Shown: positions 8,573 to 17,216, counted from the stretch's first letter. The stretch is DNA of 64,000 nt from Sphingomonas sp. Y38-1Y (GCF_032391395.1 NZ_CP135916.1:806001-870000); one strand, 5' to 3'. Made by a program: numbers and translations. The notes: generated by a model not told the origin, from the letters alone.

Positions 8573-10495
8573 ATGATCGGACGGACGCTGCGCAACGGAC
8601 TGTCGGCGGCAGTGCTGGCCGCGATGATGGTGGCACCGGCGAGCGCGCAGACGCGCCGCGATCCGCTGGCACCCACCGGCCGCTGGAGCGCCAACACCGC
8701 CGGTCGCGCGGCGACGCCGCCGATGGGGTGGAACAGCTGGAACGCGTTCTACAGCGACGTCGACGAGGAAAAGGTGATGGCCTCGGCCAAGATCATCGCC
8801 GACAGCGGGCTTCAGGCGGCGGGATACCGCTCGATCAATATCGACGACGGCTGGTGGCTGCGCCGCCGCCAGCCCGATGGCCGGATGGTGATTCGTGCCG
8901 ACAAGTTCCCCTCCGCGCGCACCGGCCGGGACGGCGAGACCACCTTTCGCCCGCTGACCGACCGGCTGCACTCGATGGGCTTTCGTGCCGGCATCTACTC
9001 CGACATCGGCCGCAACAGCTGCGGCCAGATCTACACGCCCAATTTCGCCAACCAGCCCGAGGGGACGATCGCCGAGCGTGAGGTCGGGCTCTATGGCCAT
9101 GTCGACCAGGACATCCGCCTCTATTTCGCCGAATGGGGCTTCGACGCGATCAAGGTCGACGGCTGCGGCGTGCGCGGGCTGGGCGCCGACAGCGACCATG
9201 TGAAGAAGGGCGACTACCGCCAGTTCGACCCGCTGATCGACATGAACGCGATCGGCCGAACCGACATCGCGCGCGTGCGCGGGCTCTATCAGGAAGTCGC
9301 CGACGCGCTGAAGCGGCACAATCCCGACGGCGACTATATGTACTCGGTCTGCCTGTGGGGATCGTCGAACGTCCGCGCCTGGGCCAAGGATGTCGGCAAC
9401 ATCTCTCGCACCAGCGACGACATCACGTCGAACTGGGCGCGGATGCTCACCAATTTCGACACCACGCTGACGCGCGCGCTCTATGCGCATCCGGGCAGCT
9501 GGAACGACCCCGACATGCTGTTCGTGGGGCAGGGCGACTTCGACAAGGACCATATGACCGAAGCGCGATCGCACTTCGCGCTTTGGGCAATCACCAATGC
9601 GCCGCTGCTGATCGGATACGACCTGCGCAAGGCGACGCGCGAGCAGTTGGCGCTGTTCGGCAACAAGGGGCTGATCGCGCTCAACCAGGATGCCGGCGGG
9701 CATCAGGCGGTGCCCGCTTATCTGTCTGACGACGTGCAGGTGCTGGTGAAGACGCTGGCGAACGGCGAGAAGGCGGTGGCGCTGTTCAATCGCGGGCTGG
9801 CGCCGATGAAGGCGGTGCTGACCGCCGAGCACCTCAAGATGCGCGCCGACCGGCCGGTGGCGCTGATCGACCTGTGGGGCGGCAAGGCACGCAGCTTCAC
9901 CGGCGAGACGAGCTTCGAGATCGCGCCGCGCGAAACGCTTGTGTTCACCGCCAAGGGGACGCGGTCGCTGGAGGCGGGCATGTACCTGTCCGAGGTGCCG
10001 GGCGACGTGAACCCGGCCGAGGACGGCGTGGTGGTGCCAAAGGCCGACCCGACCATCCATCATTCGGTGATCCCCTGGGTCGGCACCAAGGGTCGCGGCG
10101 AGCATCCGCAATATGCCGGCTGGGGCGGGGCGCAGGCGGATCGGTCGCCCTTCCTGACGCCGCTGCGCGTCGCGGGAACGCGGATCGACACGGGGCTGGG
10201 CGTGCTCGCCAATTCGCGGCTGGAGGTGCAGGGGCGCGGCGCGTCGCGCTTCGCGGCGACGGTCGGCGTGGACGACGCGGCGAGCGACCGGACGCGGGCG
10301 GTGGTGTTCGAGGTCTATGGCGACGGGCGGCTGCTCAAGCGGTCGGCGCCGGTGCGGGCCGGACAGGCGGCAGTGCCGATCGAGGCGGAGTTGGGCGGCG
10401 CGCGCATCGTCGAGCTCGTCGCGCGTGCGGCAGGGCGCGGGCCGGCGGGCGAAGCGCTGCCGGTGGTGTGGGGCGAGGCGCGGCTCCTGCGGTAG
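8573..10495 (+). CDS. Glycoside hydrolase family 27 (alpha-galactosidase / beta-L-arabinopyranosidase) with C-terminal NPCBM-like domain
   Basis: 640 residues, exported (signal peptide to about residue 26, ASA-QT). The catalytic barrel runs from about 48 to 420 and has the GH27 signatures PPMGWNSWNAF, NIDDGWW (91-95) and IKVDGCG with the nucleophile Asp196; TSDDI and WNDPDM follow. Residues 540-640 (HPQYAGWGGAQADRSP, then GLGVLANSRLEVQ) look like an NPCBM carbohydrate-binding domain. The family releases terminal alpha-galactose or, in some members, beta-L-arabinopyranose; the pentose setting makes the latter possible. The ATG at 8573 has GGGAGAGAG upstream. Its 3' end faces the cupin gene across a hairpin repeat. 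Confidence 0.93.
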   Translation: MIGRTLRNGLSAAVLAAMMVAPASAQTRRDPLAPTGRWSANTAGRAATPPMGWNSWNAFYSDVDEEKVMASAKIIADSGLQAAGYRSINIDDGWWLRRRQPDGRMVIRADKFPSARTGRDGETTFRPLTDRLHSMGFRAGIYSDIGRNSCGQIYTPNFANQPEGTIAEREVGLYGHVDQDIRLYFAEWGFDAIKVDGCGVRGLGADSDHVKKGDYRQFDPLIDMNAIGRTDIARVRGLYQEVADALKRHNPDGDYMYSVCLWGSSNVRAWAKDVGNISRTSDDITSNWARMLTNFDTTLTRALYAHPGSWNDPDMLFVGQGDFDKDHMTEARSHFALWAITNAPLLIGYDLRKATREQLALFGNKGLIALNQDAGGHQAVPAYLSDDVQVLVKTLANGEKAVALFNRGLAPMKAVLTAEHLKMRADRPVALIDLWGGKARSFTGETSFEIAPRETLVFTAKGTRSLEAGMYLSEVPGDVNPAEDGVVVPKADPTIHHSVIPWVGTKGRGEHPQYAGWGGAQADRSPFLTPLRVAGTRIDTGLGVLANSRLEVQGRGASRFAATVGVDDAASDRTRAVVFEVYGDGRLLKRSAPVRAGQAAVPIEAELGGARIVELVARAAGRGPAGEALPVVWGEARLLR

Positions 10496-10517
10496 GGACC
10501 GAGCCCGACCGCCAACA

Positions 10518-10598
10518 CCGTTCGTTCTGAGCCTGTCGAAGCACGGGTAGCGGGGGTTGCGCCTGCCACACGCACATCGACAAGCTCAGTGCGAACGG
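10518..10598. repeat. Inverted repeat between convergent GH27 and cupin genes
   Basis: CCGTTCGTTCTGAGCCTGTCGA (10518-10539) is an imperfect inverse of TCGACAAGCTCAGTGCGAACGG (10577-10598). The TCGACARGCTCAG core is a dispersed extragenic repeat I recognise from sphingomonad genomes. Here it could serve as a two-way transcription stop. Nothing else is visible in the 124-base gap. Confidence 0.65.
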
Positions 10599-10619
10599 GA
10601 TAAGCTTGGGGCTCCTGCG

Positions 10620-11633
10620 CTAGCGGCCGCCGCGCAGCCACTGCATCACCATCGCGCGGATCCGGCCGCGGTTCTGCGCGAGTGGTCCGAGCACGCCGCG
10701 CTGCTCGGCCGGCAGATGCTCGAGCGGATGGCGGTCGGGGCGAAAGACATAGTGGTCGTAGAACGCGCGCCATGCCTGCCGCTCGGGCAGCGGCCGCTCG
10801 GCCAGCGTCGTCATTGCGAGCAGCAGCGCGGTAAACGGCGCGTCGGGGCCGCTGGGGAACGCGTCCCACCAGTAATTGACGAGAAGGTTGAGGTGGCCCG
10901 TGGCCTCGACCTGATGCCACCAGAGCTTTGGCAGGTACAGCGCGTCGCCGGGTTCCAGATCGGCGACGAGCGCGCGGTCGCGCCACGCCTCGAACCGCGG
11001 CCAGCGCGGATCGCCGGCGGGCGAGCCGGCCGCGAGGCCGACGGGCTGCCCCGCCATCGTATGGTCGATCGGCCCGACATAGAGGTCGTCGATCGCCTCC
11101 GGCGGGAACAGCGTGAAGCGGCGCCGGCCCGCGACGCAGATGGCGAGATTGTCGAGCCGGTCATGATGGCAGGCGACCTGCGACGCGGTGCCGATCCACA
11201 GCCGCGGCGTCACTTCGGGCGCGAGCCACGGCATAGGATGCACGGCGGGAAAGCGGACAAATCCCTGGTCGGCGGGAAGCGAACCGAGATAGAGGCTCTC
11301 GCCGCCCTCCGCCGCGGCGTGGCCAATCGCGGCGAGCGCCTGACCCAGCTTCATCGTGCGGCGTTCGAAATTGAAGCCCGCCAGATCCTCCGAGTAATAA
11401 TAGCGGCCGGCGATGCGCGGATCGCCGACGAAAAGCTCCGCTGAGTGATCGTCGGCAAGCTCGGCAAGCGTGTCGATCAGCGCCGCGTCACTTCGAGCCG
11501 CCGCCTGGCGGAGCGGCCAATCGGCAGCCGCGCCGCGCAGCACGACAGGGCGGCAGGGCGCCACCACCTCGGTCTCGAACGCTGCGCGGCTCGGGATCGC
11601 GCGCGCGTCGATCGCGGCGACCGCGTCGCTCAC
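10620..11633 (-). CDS. Cupin-like (JmjC-type, cupin_8) 2-oxoglutarate oxygenase domain protein
   Basis: 337 residues of the cupin_8 family, related to Fe(II)/2-oxoglutarate hydroxylases such as FIH and JmjC proteins. The early RPVVLRGAAADWPL segment is typical of the family. HHD near residues 159-161 (VACHHDRLDN) gives the HxD iron ligands, and WWHQVEATGHLNLLVNYWW carries the distal His. The substrate is unknown. Translation starts at a GTG (11633) that overlaps the stop of the SapC gene by four bases, so the two are translationally coupled. Genes of this family often sit beside TonB-dependent receptors and flavin halogenases in Caulobacter- and Sphingomonas-type genomes (recalled). Confidence 0.88.
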   Translation of the reverse strand: MSDAVAAIDARAIPSRAAFETEVVAPCRPVVLRGAAADWPLRQAAARSDAALIDTLAELADDHSAELFVGDPRIAGRYYYSEDLAGFNFERRTMKLGQALAAIGHAAAEGGESLYLGSLPADQGFVRFPAVHPMPWLAPEVTPRLWIGTASQVACHHDRLDNLAICVAGRRRFTLFPPEAIDDLYVGPIDHTMAGQPVGLAAGSPAGDPRWPRFEAWRDRALVADLEPGDALYLPKLWWHQVEATGHLNLLVNYWWDAFPSGPDAPFTALLLAMTTLAERPLPERQAWRAFYDHYVFRPDRHPLEHLPAEQRGVLGPLAQNRGRIRAMVMQWLRGGR

Positions 11634-12316
11634 CCCGCGGTCAACCGAGCATTGCGCAGCCGCGCGAGCCGGCCGATCTGACGCAGTGACTGCACCATCG
11701 TATAAGCGGCCTGGAGGTGCCCGGCGCGCAGCAAGGCGAGCGCATCGGCGTCGGGAAGCTCGCCGATCGCGTCGAGGCTGATGGAATAGAGCCCGGCCAG
11801 GTTGAGCCGCTCACCATCGTCGAAATCGAGCGCGACCTCGATTGGCTCGAGCAGGCGATGCCGCTCCATCGCGTCGATGAACGCCTGGGTCGCGTCGAGG
11901 CCCAGCTTGAGCCGGCCGAGCGACCGCGCCATCGCCTGAAGCGCGGGGGAGGGGGTGTCGCCCTCGAACATCGGCTCGCCCGCGGTGTCGGCGAAGCGCG
12001 GATCGTCGCGGTCGATCGCGATCTGCTCGCCCGAGACATGGAAGCCGCGGCGCATCCAGTCGAGCGGCTCGAACAGCCCGGTCAGCTGGTCGCGCGTGAC
12101 GAGCGTCGGCTCGTCCGGTTTGAGCCCTAGGATCGCGCCGGCATAGAATTGGCCGGTCTCGGCCGCCTTGGTGATGAGGATCGGGCAGAGCGCGGCGGCA
12201 GCGGCGAACTCGTCAATGACGATCTGTACGAAGTGCGGCGGCGCTTCGTCGAGCGACCCGAGGCGCAGCGCGCCATGATCCTGCGAATTCAACAGTTCCA
12301 AGCGCTGCTGCGCCAT
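11630..12316 (-). CDS. SapC family protein
   Basis: 228 residues of the SapC family, first named for an S-layer-linked Campylobacter protein; its biochemical role is not known. The start is the ATG at 12316 (MAQQRLELLNSQDHG), preceded by a purine-rich GGGGGGAAG; an in-frame ATG at 12412 would add 32 residues without family similarity. Typical features are the LCPILITKAAETGQFYAG stretch and a C-terminal half rich in Leu and Asp. No signal peptide or membrane segment is visible. It is divergent from the TonB-dependent receptor and coupled to the cupin gene, a conserved neighbourhood that suggests a link to polymer uptake. Confidence 0.88.
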   Translation of the reverse strand: MAQQRLELLNSQDHGALRLGSLDEAPPHFVQIVIDEFAAAAALCPILITKAAETGQFYAGAILGLKPDEPTLVTRDQLTGLFEPLDWMRRGFHVSGEQIAIDRDDPRFADTAGEPMFEGDTPSPALQAMARSLGRLKLGLDATQAFIDAMERHRLLEPIEVALDFDDGERLNLAGLYSISLDAIGELPDADALALLRAGHLQAAYTMVQSLRQIGRLARLRNARLTAG

Positions 12317-12360
12317 GATGACTTCCCCCCTCCGTCCGGTCGGGCCGGTGTTTTCAGCTT

Positions 12361-12383
12361 TAGACCGACAATTGAGATTGTCG
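12361..12383. promoter_or_regulatory. Palindromic promoter element between SapC and the TonB-dependent receptor
   Basis: Two overlapping signals lie in the divergent promoter. TAGACCGACAA (12361-12371) resembles the motifs at 1735 and 8535. CGACAAT (12366-12372) and ATTGTCG (12377-12383) form a perfect 7-bp inverted repeat with a 4-base spacer. This is the expected form of a dimeric repressor site and could control both the receptor and the SapC-cupin pair. Confidence 0.45.
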
Positions 12384-12498
12384 CCACCCGAAAAAGCCGA
12401 TAGGGTTGTCAACGTTCGGCCGCTGTGCCGGACGTGCGACGCCGATCCGCAAGAGCCGGGGGACGTCGTTTAGAACAGAGCGGACGGGAGAGGACAGT

Positions 12499-15456
12499 AT
12501 GAAGGGGTTTTCCGACTCGGCGTATGTTACCGGTATCAGTGGCGGCGCGATGCGCCGGCTGCTTGCCGGTGGCGCGAGCGCCGTCGCGATCGTGTGCGCG
12601 ACGCCGGTTATGGCGCAGGATCAGACCGTTAATGGTGAGAATACCGCACCGGCCGAAGGCAATGCGGTTCCGGACGCGGACGCTGCTTCGCAGGACATCA
12701 TTGTTACCGGTATCCGTGGCTCGCTCCAGCGCAATTTGGACATCAAGCGCACCTCGCCGGGTGTCGTCGACGTCATCTCGGCCGAAGACATCGGCAAGTT
12801 CCCCGATTCGAACGTCGCGGCGTCGCTCCAGCGCCTGCCAGGCGTGTCGATCAACCGTTCGGGCACGCGCGGCGAGCCGCAGGGCATCACCGTTCGCGGC
12901 TTCGGCGGTGACTTTAACGAGACGCTGATCGACGGCCGTCGCATCTCGACCGCGTCGGGTGGCCGTTCGGTCGACTTCACCACGGTCGGCGCCGACTTCG
13001 TCGGGCAGCTCGCGGTCTACAAGACGCCGGACGTCACCGTGTCGTCGAGCTCGATCGGTGCCACCGTCAACATCAGCTACCCCAAGCCGTTCGACAAGAT
13101 GGGCGAGCGCATCGCGATGACCGCGGGCGGATCGATCCAGGACAAGGCCGGCACCTTCGTGCCGACGCTGGGGGCGCTGTTCAGCAAGACCTTCGCCAAC
13201 GACACGATCGGCCTGCTCGGCAGCGCGATCTATACCCGCCGCGATACGGAGACGAACCGCGTCTATGTGTCTGGCTGGCAGGGCGGCCGCTATGCGCCGT
13301 GCCAGATCGCCGGTTCAACCGCCGCGACTTGCGCGCCGACTGCCGATCCGAACTCGGCCGCCTGGGCAACGCCGACCAACCGCCGCAACATCGTCGGCTG
13401 GTACATGCAGCAGTATGGCGCCGACCAGCGTTATACCAAGGACGAGCGTCTCGACGGTCGCCTCGCGTTCCAGTGGCAGCCCTCGGATGCGGTGCTGCTG
13501 ACGATCGACGACAATTACTCGCGCCAGACCGTCAACACCAACATCGCCGGCTTCGGCGTGTGGTTCAACCAGGACCAGTTCCGTAACGTTCAGCTGGACG
13601 AGAACGGCACGACGATCGACTTCCGTCAGGCCGGAACGCCGACCGATTTCACCGGTGCGATCGACAGCGCGCTGCTGGAAACGAACCAAGTCGGCGCCAA
13701 CCTGAAGCTCGAAGCCACGCCCAGCCTGCGTTTCGAGTTCGACGCGAGCTATTCGCTGTCGAAGCTCAACCCCGATGGCCGCATCAGCAGCGACAATGCC
13801 GACGTGGGTTACGGCGGTCTGCTCGGCACGACGCTCGGCGTTCAGGTTCTCGGCGACAGCAGCAACAGCTTCCCGACGTTCACGACGTTCGGCCCGAACG
13901 GCAATCAGGCGCGCTGGACCGACACGTCGGTCATCGGCAGCCACGTGACGGTGCGCACGGCGCAGCAGAACCGCGACGAGGTCAAGCAGTTCCGCGCCAA
14001 CGCGATCTGGGAGCGCGAGCAGTTCAGCGTCAAGCTCGGCGGCATGTACCTGGAGGACGAGTACAGCCTCGTCGGCCGGAACACGTTCGTGAACAATTAT
14101 TGGCAGGCCTATGCCGGCTACGGCCCGCCCTCGGGTCAGGGTGGCGGCGTGCTGATCCCGGGCAACCTTCTTGCCGATCGCATTCCGACAGGTAACTGGA
14201 TCCCGGGCTTCGAGGGTGGCCTGCCGCCCGAGCTAATCGCGATCAACCCGTTCCTGTACCAGAAGTATCTGGAAGGGCTGGGTAATCCGCAGACGCAGAC
14301 GGTCCCGGGCTTCAACACCGGCTGCTGCACGCCGCCGTTCGCGGGCCGTTTCGACCTCGCGCTCGATCCGGGTCGCCAGAACATTCAGGAGAAGACCTGG
14401 GCGGCGTATATCCGCGGCGACCTGAAGGGTGAACTGGGTGGGATGGCGTTCCGCCTGAATGCCGGCGTCCGCTATGAGAAGACCGACATCGCCTCGACGG
14501 GCCTTGGCCGCCTGCCGACGTCGATCGTCACCAGCACGACCGACCCGACGCTGCTCACCGTGATCTTCACGCCCGAGCAGTCGGTGACGACCGAGAGCAG
14601 CTACGACTATTTCCTGCCGAGCCTCGATGCGAAGCTGGAGATCACCGACACGCTGCACATCCGCGGCGACGTGTCGCGGACGCTGACGCGGCCGGCGCTC
14701 AACACGCTGACCCCGGTGCTGAACGTCGGTGTCGGTCAGCGCCGCGGCGCGCTGACGGCAACGGGCGGCAACCCGGCGCTCCAGCCGTACCTGTCGTGGA
14801 ACTACGATGCGGCGATCGAGTGGTATTACGCTCGCAACTCGTATTTCGCGGTCAACGGCTTTATCAAGGACGTGTCGAACTTCGTTGTCGCCGGCGCGCA
14901 GCCGCAGACGATCAACGGCGTCATCGATCCGACTACGGGTCAGCCGGCGGTGTTCGTCGTGTCGCAGCGCGTCAACGGGCCGAGCGCCACGGTGAAGGGC
15001 GTCGAAATCGCCTGGCAGCAGGTGTTCGGCGACTCGGGCTTCGGCTTCAACGCCAACGCGACGATCGTCGATACCAACAAGCCCTATGACGAGACGGACC
15101 TGTCGACTTCAGGTTTCGCTGTCACAGGCCTTGCCAACTCGGCGAACTTTGTCGGCTTCTACGACAAGAACGGGTTCCAGATCCGTGCCGCGGTCAACTG
15201 GCGCGATAAGTATCTTTCGCAGTTCGGTCAGGCGCAGAACAACTCGAACTTCGGTGCCGAGCCGACCTTCGTCAACGAAGCGATCCAGGTCGACCTGTCG
15301 TCGAGCTGGGACATCACGAAGAACTACAGCGTGTTCGTCGAGGCACTCAACGTGTTCGACGAGGTTCAGAGCACTCATGGGCGCTTCTCGAACCAGCTGC
15401 TCGACGTGTTCGCCTATGGCCGGCGGTTCACCGGCGGCGTTCGCTTCCGCTTCTGA
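12499..15456 (+). CDS. TonB-dependent outer-membrane receptor (carbohydrate-type)
   Basis: 985 residues. An extended signal region ends near PVMAQ (about residue 39). The plug domain begins at DIIVTGIRGSLQRNLDIKR, a form common in sphingomonad and Caulobacter receptors for sugars, and includes FPDSNVAASLQRLPGVSI and ITVRGFGGDFNETLIDGR. The remaining part is a 22-strand barrel ending in the C-terminal Phe expected of outer-membrane proteins (GGVRFRF). The ATG at 12499 follows GGGAGAGGA. It imports a ligand using TonB/ExbBD energy; the neighbouring GH27, GH43 and GH95 genes suggest an oligosaccharide. It is divergent from SapC-cupin and followed by a strong terminator and then the halogenase. 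Confidence 0.95.
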   Translation: MKGFSDSAYVTGISGGAMRRLLAGGASAVAIVCATPVMAQDQTVNGENTAPAEGNAVPDADAASQDIIVTGIRGSLQRNLDIKRTSPGVVDVISAEDIGKFPDSNVAASLQRLPGVSINRSGTRGEPQGITVRGFGGDFNETLIDGRRISTASGGRSVDFTTVGADFVGQLAVYKTPDVTVSSSSIGATVNISYPKPFDKMGERIAMTAGGSIQDKAGTFVPTLGALFSKTFANDTIGLLGSAIYTRRDTETNRVYVSGWQGGRYAPCQIAGSTAATCAPTADPNSAAWATPTNRRNIVGWYMQQYGADQRYTKDERLDGRLAFQWQPSDAVLLTIDDNYSRQTVNTNIAGFGVWFNQDQFRNVQLDENGTTIDFRQAGTPTDFTGAIDSALLETNQVGANLKLEATPSLRFEFDASYSLSKLNPDGRISSDNADVGYGGLLGTTLGVQVLGDSSNSFPTFTTFGPNGNQARWTDTSVIGSHVTVRTAQQNRDEVKQFRANAIWEREQFSVKLGGMYLEDEYSLVGRNTFVNNYWQAYAGYGPPSGQGGGVLIPGNLLADRIPTGNWIPGFEGGLPPELIAINPFLYQKYLEGLGNPQTQTVPGFNTGCCTPPFAGRFDLALDPGRQNIQEKTWAAYIRGDLKGELGGMAFRLNAGVRYEKTDIASTGLGRLPTSIVTSTTDPTLLTVIFTPEQSVTTESSYDYFLPSLDAKLEITDTLHIRGDVSRTLTRPALNTLTPVLNVGVGQRRGALTATGGNPALQPYLSWNYDAAIEWYYARNSYFAVNGFIKDVSNFVVAGAQPQTINGVIDPTTGQPAVFVVSQRVNGPSATVKGVEIAWQQVFGDSGFGFNANATIVDTNKPYDETDLSTSGFAVTGLANSANFVGFYDKNGFQIRAAVNWRDKYLSQFGQAQNNSNFGAEPTFVNEAIQVDLSSSWDITKNYSVFVEALNVFDEVQSTHGRFSNQLLDVFAYGRRFTGGVRFRF

Positions 15457-15465
15457 TCCCCTACT

Positions 15466-15503
15466 GGGGCCGGGCAGTACGGCTTGCTCGGCCCCAATTT
15501 TTT
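15466..15503 (+). terminator. Rho-independent terminator after the TonB-dependent receptor
   Basis: GGGGCCGGGCA (15466-15476) pairs with TGCTCGGCCCC (15485-15495), with one G-T pair and an 8-base loop, and is followed by AATTTTTT. It is the clearest intrinsic terminator in the window. The halogenase starts only 17 bases after the T-run, so its expression may depend on read-through. Confidence 0.85.
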
Positions 15504-15519
15504 CATCAGGGTAGAGGAC

Positions 15520-17067
15520 ATGGCTGGGCCGGTCCGAGACATCGTCATCGTCGGCGGCGGCACCGCCGGCTGGCTGACCGCGGGCGTGATCGCCGCGCGG
15601 CACAAGGCCCGCATCGATGCGGGCAGCTTCACCGTCACGCTCGTCGAATCACCCAACGTGCCGATCATCGGCGTGGGAGAGGGGACGTGGCCGACGCTTC
15701 GCTCGACACTGTCGAAGATGGGCGTCAGCGAGACCGATTTCTTTCGCGAATGCGACGCGGCGTTCAAGCAGGGCGCGCGCTTCCAGCGCTGGACGACCGG
15801 CGCGCCCGACGACGCCTATTACCACCCGCTGATGCTGCCCAAGAGCTTCGGGCAGCTCAATCTGGTGCCGCACTGGCTCGCGGCGAACGACGACGAGAGT
15901 TTTTGTGACGCGGTCTGTCCGCAGGGGCGCATCTGCGACGACGGGCTCGCGCCCAAGACGATCGCGACGCCCGAATATGACGCGGTCGCCAACTATGCCT
16001 ATCACCTCGATGCGGGGAAGTTCGCCGACTTCCTGATGCGGCATTGCACGGGCAAGCTGGGCGTGCGCCACGTCCTGGCCGATGTGCGCGAGGTCGTGCA
16101 GGGCGAGGATGGCGACGTCACCCACCTCGTCACCGAGCAGGCTGGCGAGATCGCGGGCGACTTGTTCGTCGATTGCACGGGGTTTCGGGCGATTCTGATC
16201 GGCGGCGCGATGGGCGTGCCGTTCAAGCCGCTGGGCGACGTGCTGTTCTGCGATACCGCGATGGCGGTGCAGGTACCGCACGAGCGGCCGGACAGCCCGA
16301 TCGCTCCTCATACGCTGTCGACGGCGCAGTCGGCGGGATGGATTTGGGACATCGGCCTGCCGACGCGGCGGGGCCTGGGCTATGTCTATTCGAGCGCGCA
16401 TGTCGATGACGAGACGGCCGAGCGCGAGCTGCGCGCCTATGCGGGCGCGGCGGCGGACGGGCTGTCGGTGCGCAAGATCCCGATCCGGGCGGGGCACCGC
16501 GAGACCTTCTGGAAGCGCAATGTCGTCGCCGTGGGGCTGGCGGCGGGATTCCTGGAGCCGCTGGAGGCGTCGGCGATCGTGCTGATCGAGCTGTCGGCCA
16601 AGCTGATCGCCGAGCAGATGCCCGCGCGGCGCGAGGTGATGGACACGATCGCGCGCCGCTTCAACGAGACGACGGCGTATCGCTGGGGGCGGATCGTCGA
16701 CTTCCTCAAGCTCCACTACGTGCTGACCAAGCGGACCGACACCGACTTCTGGCGCGACAATGTGCGGGCCGAGAGCATCCCCGACCGCCTAGCCGAGCTG
16801 ATCGAGCTCTGGCGCTGGCAGTCGCCCTGGTTCCATGACGAGTTCGATCGCGCTGAGGAGGTGTTCCCGGCGGCGAGCTATCAGTATGTGCTCTACGGCA
16901 TGGGCTTTCGCACCGAGGTCGAGCGCGCGGCGCTCGGCGGGGATGCGCGGCTGGCAGAGCGCGCGATGCGGGAGAACCAGGCGCAGACCGAGAAGCTGCG
17001 CGCAGGGCTGCCGCGGCACCGCGAACTGATCGAGCGGATCAAAGCGCAGGGAATGCGGGCGATTTGA
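15520..17067 (+). CDS. Flavin-dependent tryptophan-halogenase family protein
   Basis: 515 residues of the FAD-dependent tryptophan halogenase family. The N-terminal FAD motif is GGGTAGW (12-18). ECDAAFKQGARFQRW carries Lys83 in the region of the conserved catalytic Lys. The family WxWxIP motif appears as WIWDIGLP near 274, so the usual Ile-Pro is shifted by one residue. EPLEASAI near 346 matches the conserved EPLES region. The ATG at 15520 has GTAGAGGAC upstream. It is the last gene of the receptor unit. Whether it halogenates anything is uncertain: many proteins of this kind beside TonB receptors have no known substrate, and no flavin reductase gene is nearby. Confidence 0.92.
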   Translation: MAGPVRDIVIVGGGTAGWLTAGVIAARHKARIDAGSFTVTLVESPNVPIIGVGEGTWPTLRSTLSKMGVSETDFFRECDAAFKQGARFQRWTTGAPDDAYYHPLMLPKSFGQLNLVPHWLAANDDESFCDAVCPQGRICDDGLAPKTIATPEYDAVANYAYHLDAGKFADFLMRHCTGKLGVRHVLADVREVVQGEDGDVTHLVTEQAGEIAGDLFVDCTGFRAILIGGAMGVPFKPLGDVLFCDTAMAVQVPHERPDSPIAPHTLSTAQSAGWIWDIGLPTRRGLGYVYSSAHVDDETAERELRAYAGAAADGLSVRKIPIRAGHRETFWKRNVVAVGLAAGFLEPLEASAIVLIELSAKLIAEQMPARREVMDTIARRFNETTAYRWGRIVDFLKLHYVLTKRTDTDFWRDNVRAESIPDRLAELIELWRWQSPWFHDEFDRAEEVFPAASYQYVLYGMGFRTEVERAALGGDARLAERAMRENQAQTEKLRAGLPRHRELIERIKAQGMRAI

Positions 17068-17074
17068 CGATTGT

Positions 17075-17216
17075 GCTCCCGCGAAGGCGGGAGCCCAGGG
17101 TTGTCGAGCGCGGTGCTGCTTTTTCATTGTTCCCCGGCGGAGGCCGGGGTCCAGGTGGGGGACGTTGGTGGGACTCAGCAGAGCCTTCCCAACTGGACCC
17201 CGGCCTCCGCCGGGGA
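17075..17216. repeat. Extragenic palindromes between halogenase and GH95 (convergent)
   Basis: Two elements fill the 171-base gap. GCTCCCGC/GCGGGAGC (17075-17094) is a perfect 8-bp stem with a GAAG loop. TCCCCGGCGGAGGCCGGGG plus TCCAG (17131-17154) is repeated exactly in inverse at 17193-17216, giving 24-bp arms around a 38-base spacer. Each arm is itself palindromic, as in REP/BIME elements. They separate convergent genes and may stop transcription in both directions. Confidence 0.85.

Noticed and set aside
12400-12416. TTGTCAACGTTCGG as another LacI operator before the receptor
   Set aside because: Only the central six bases are palindromic and the flanks do not match the other candidates.
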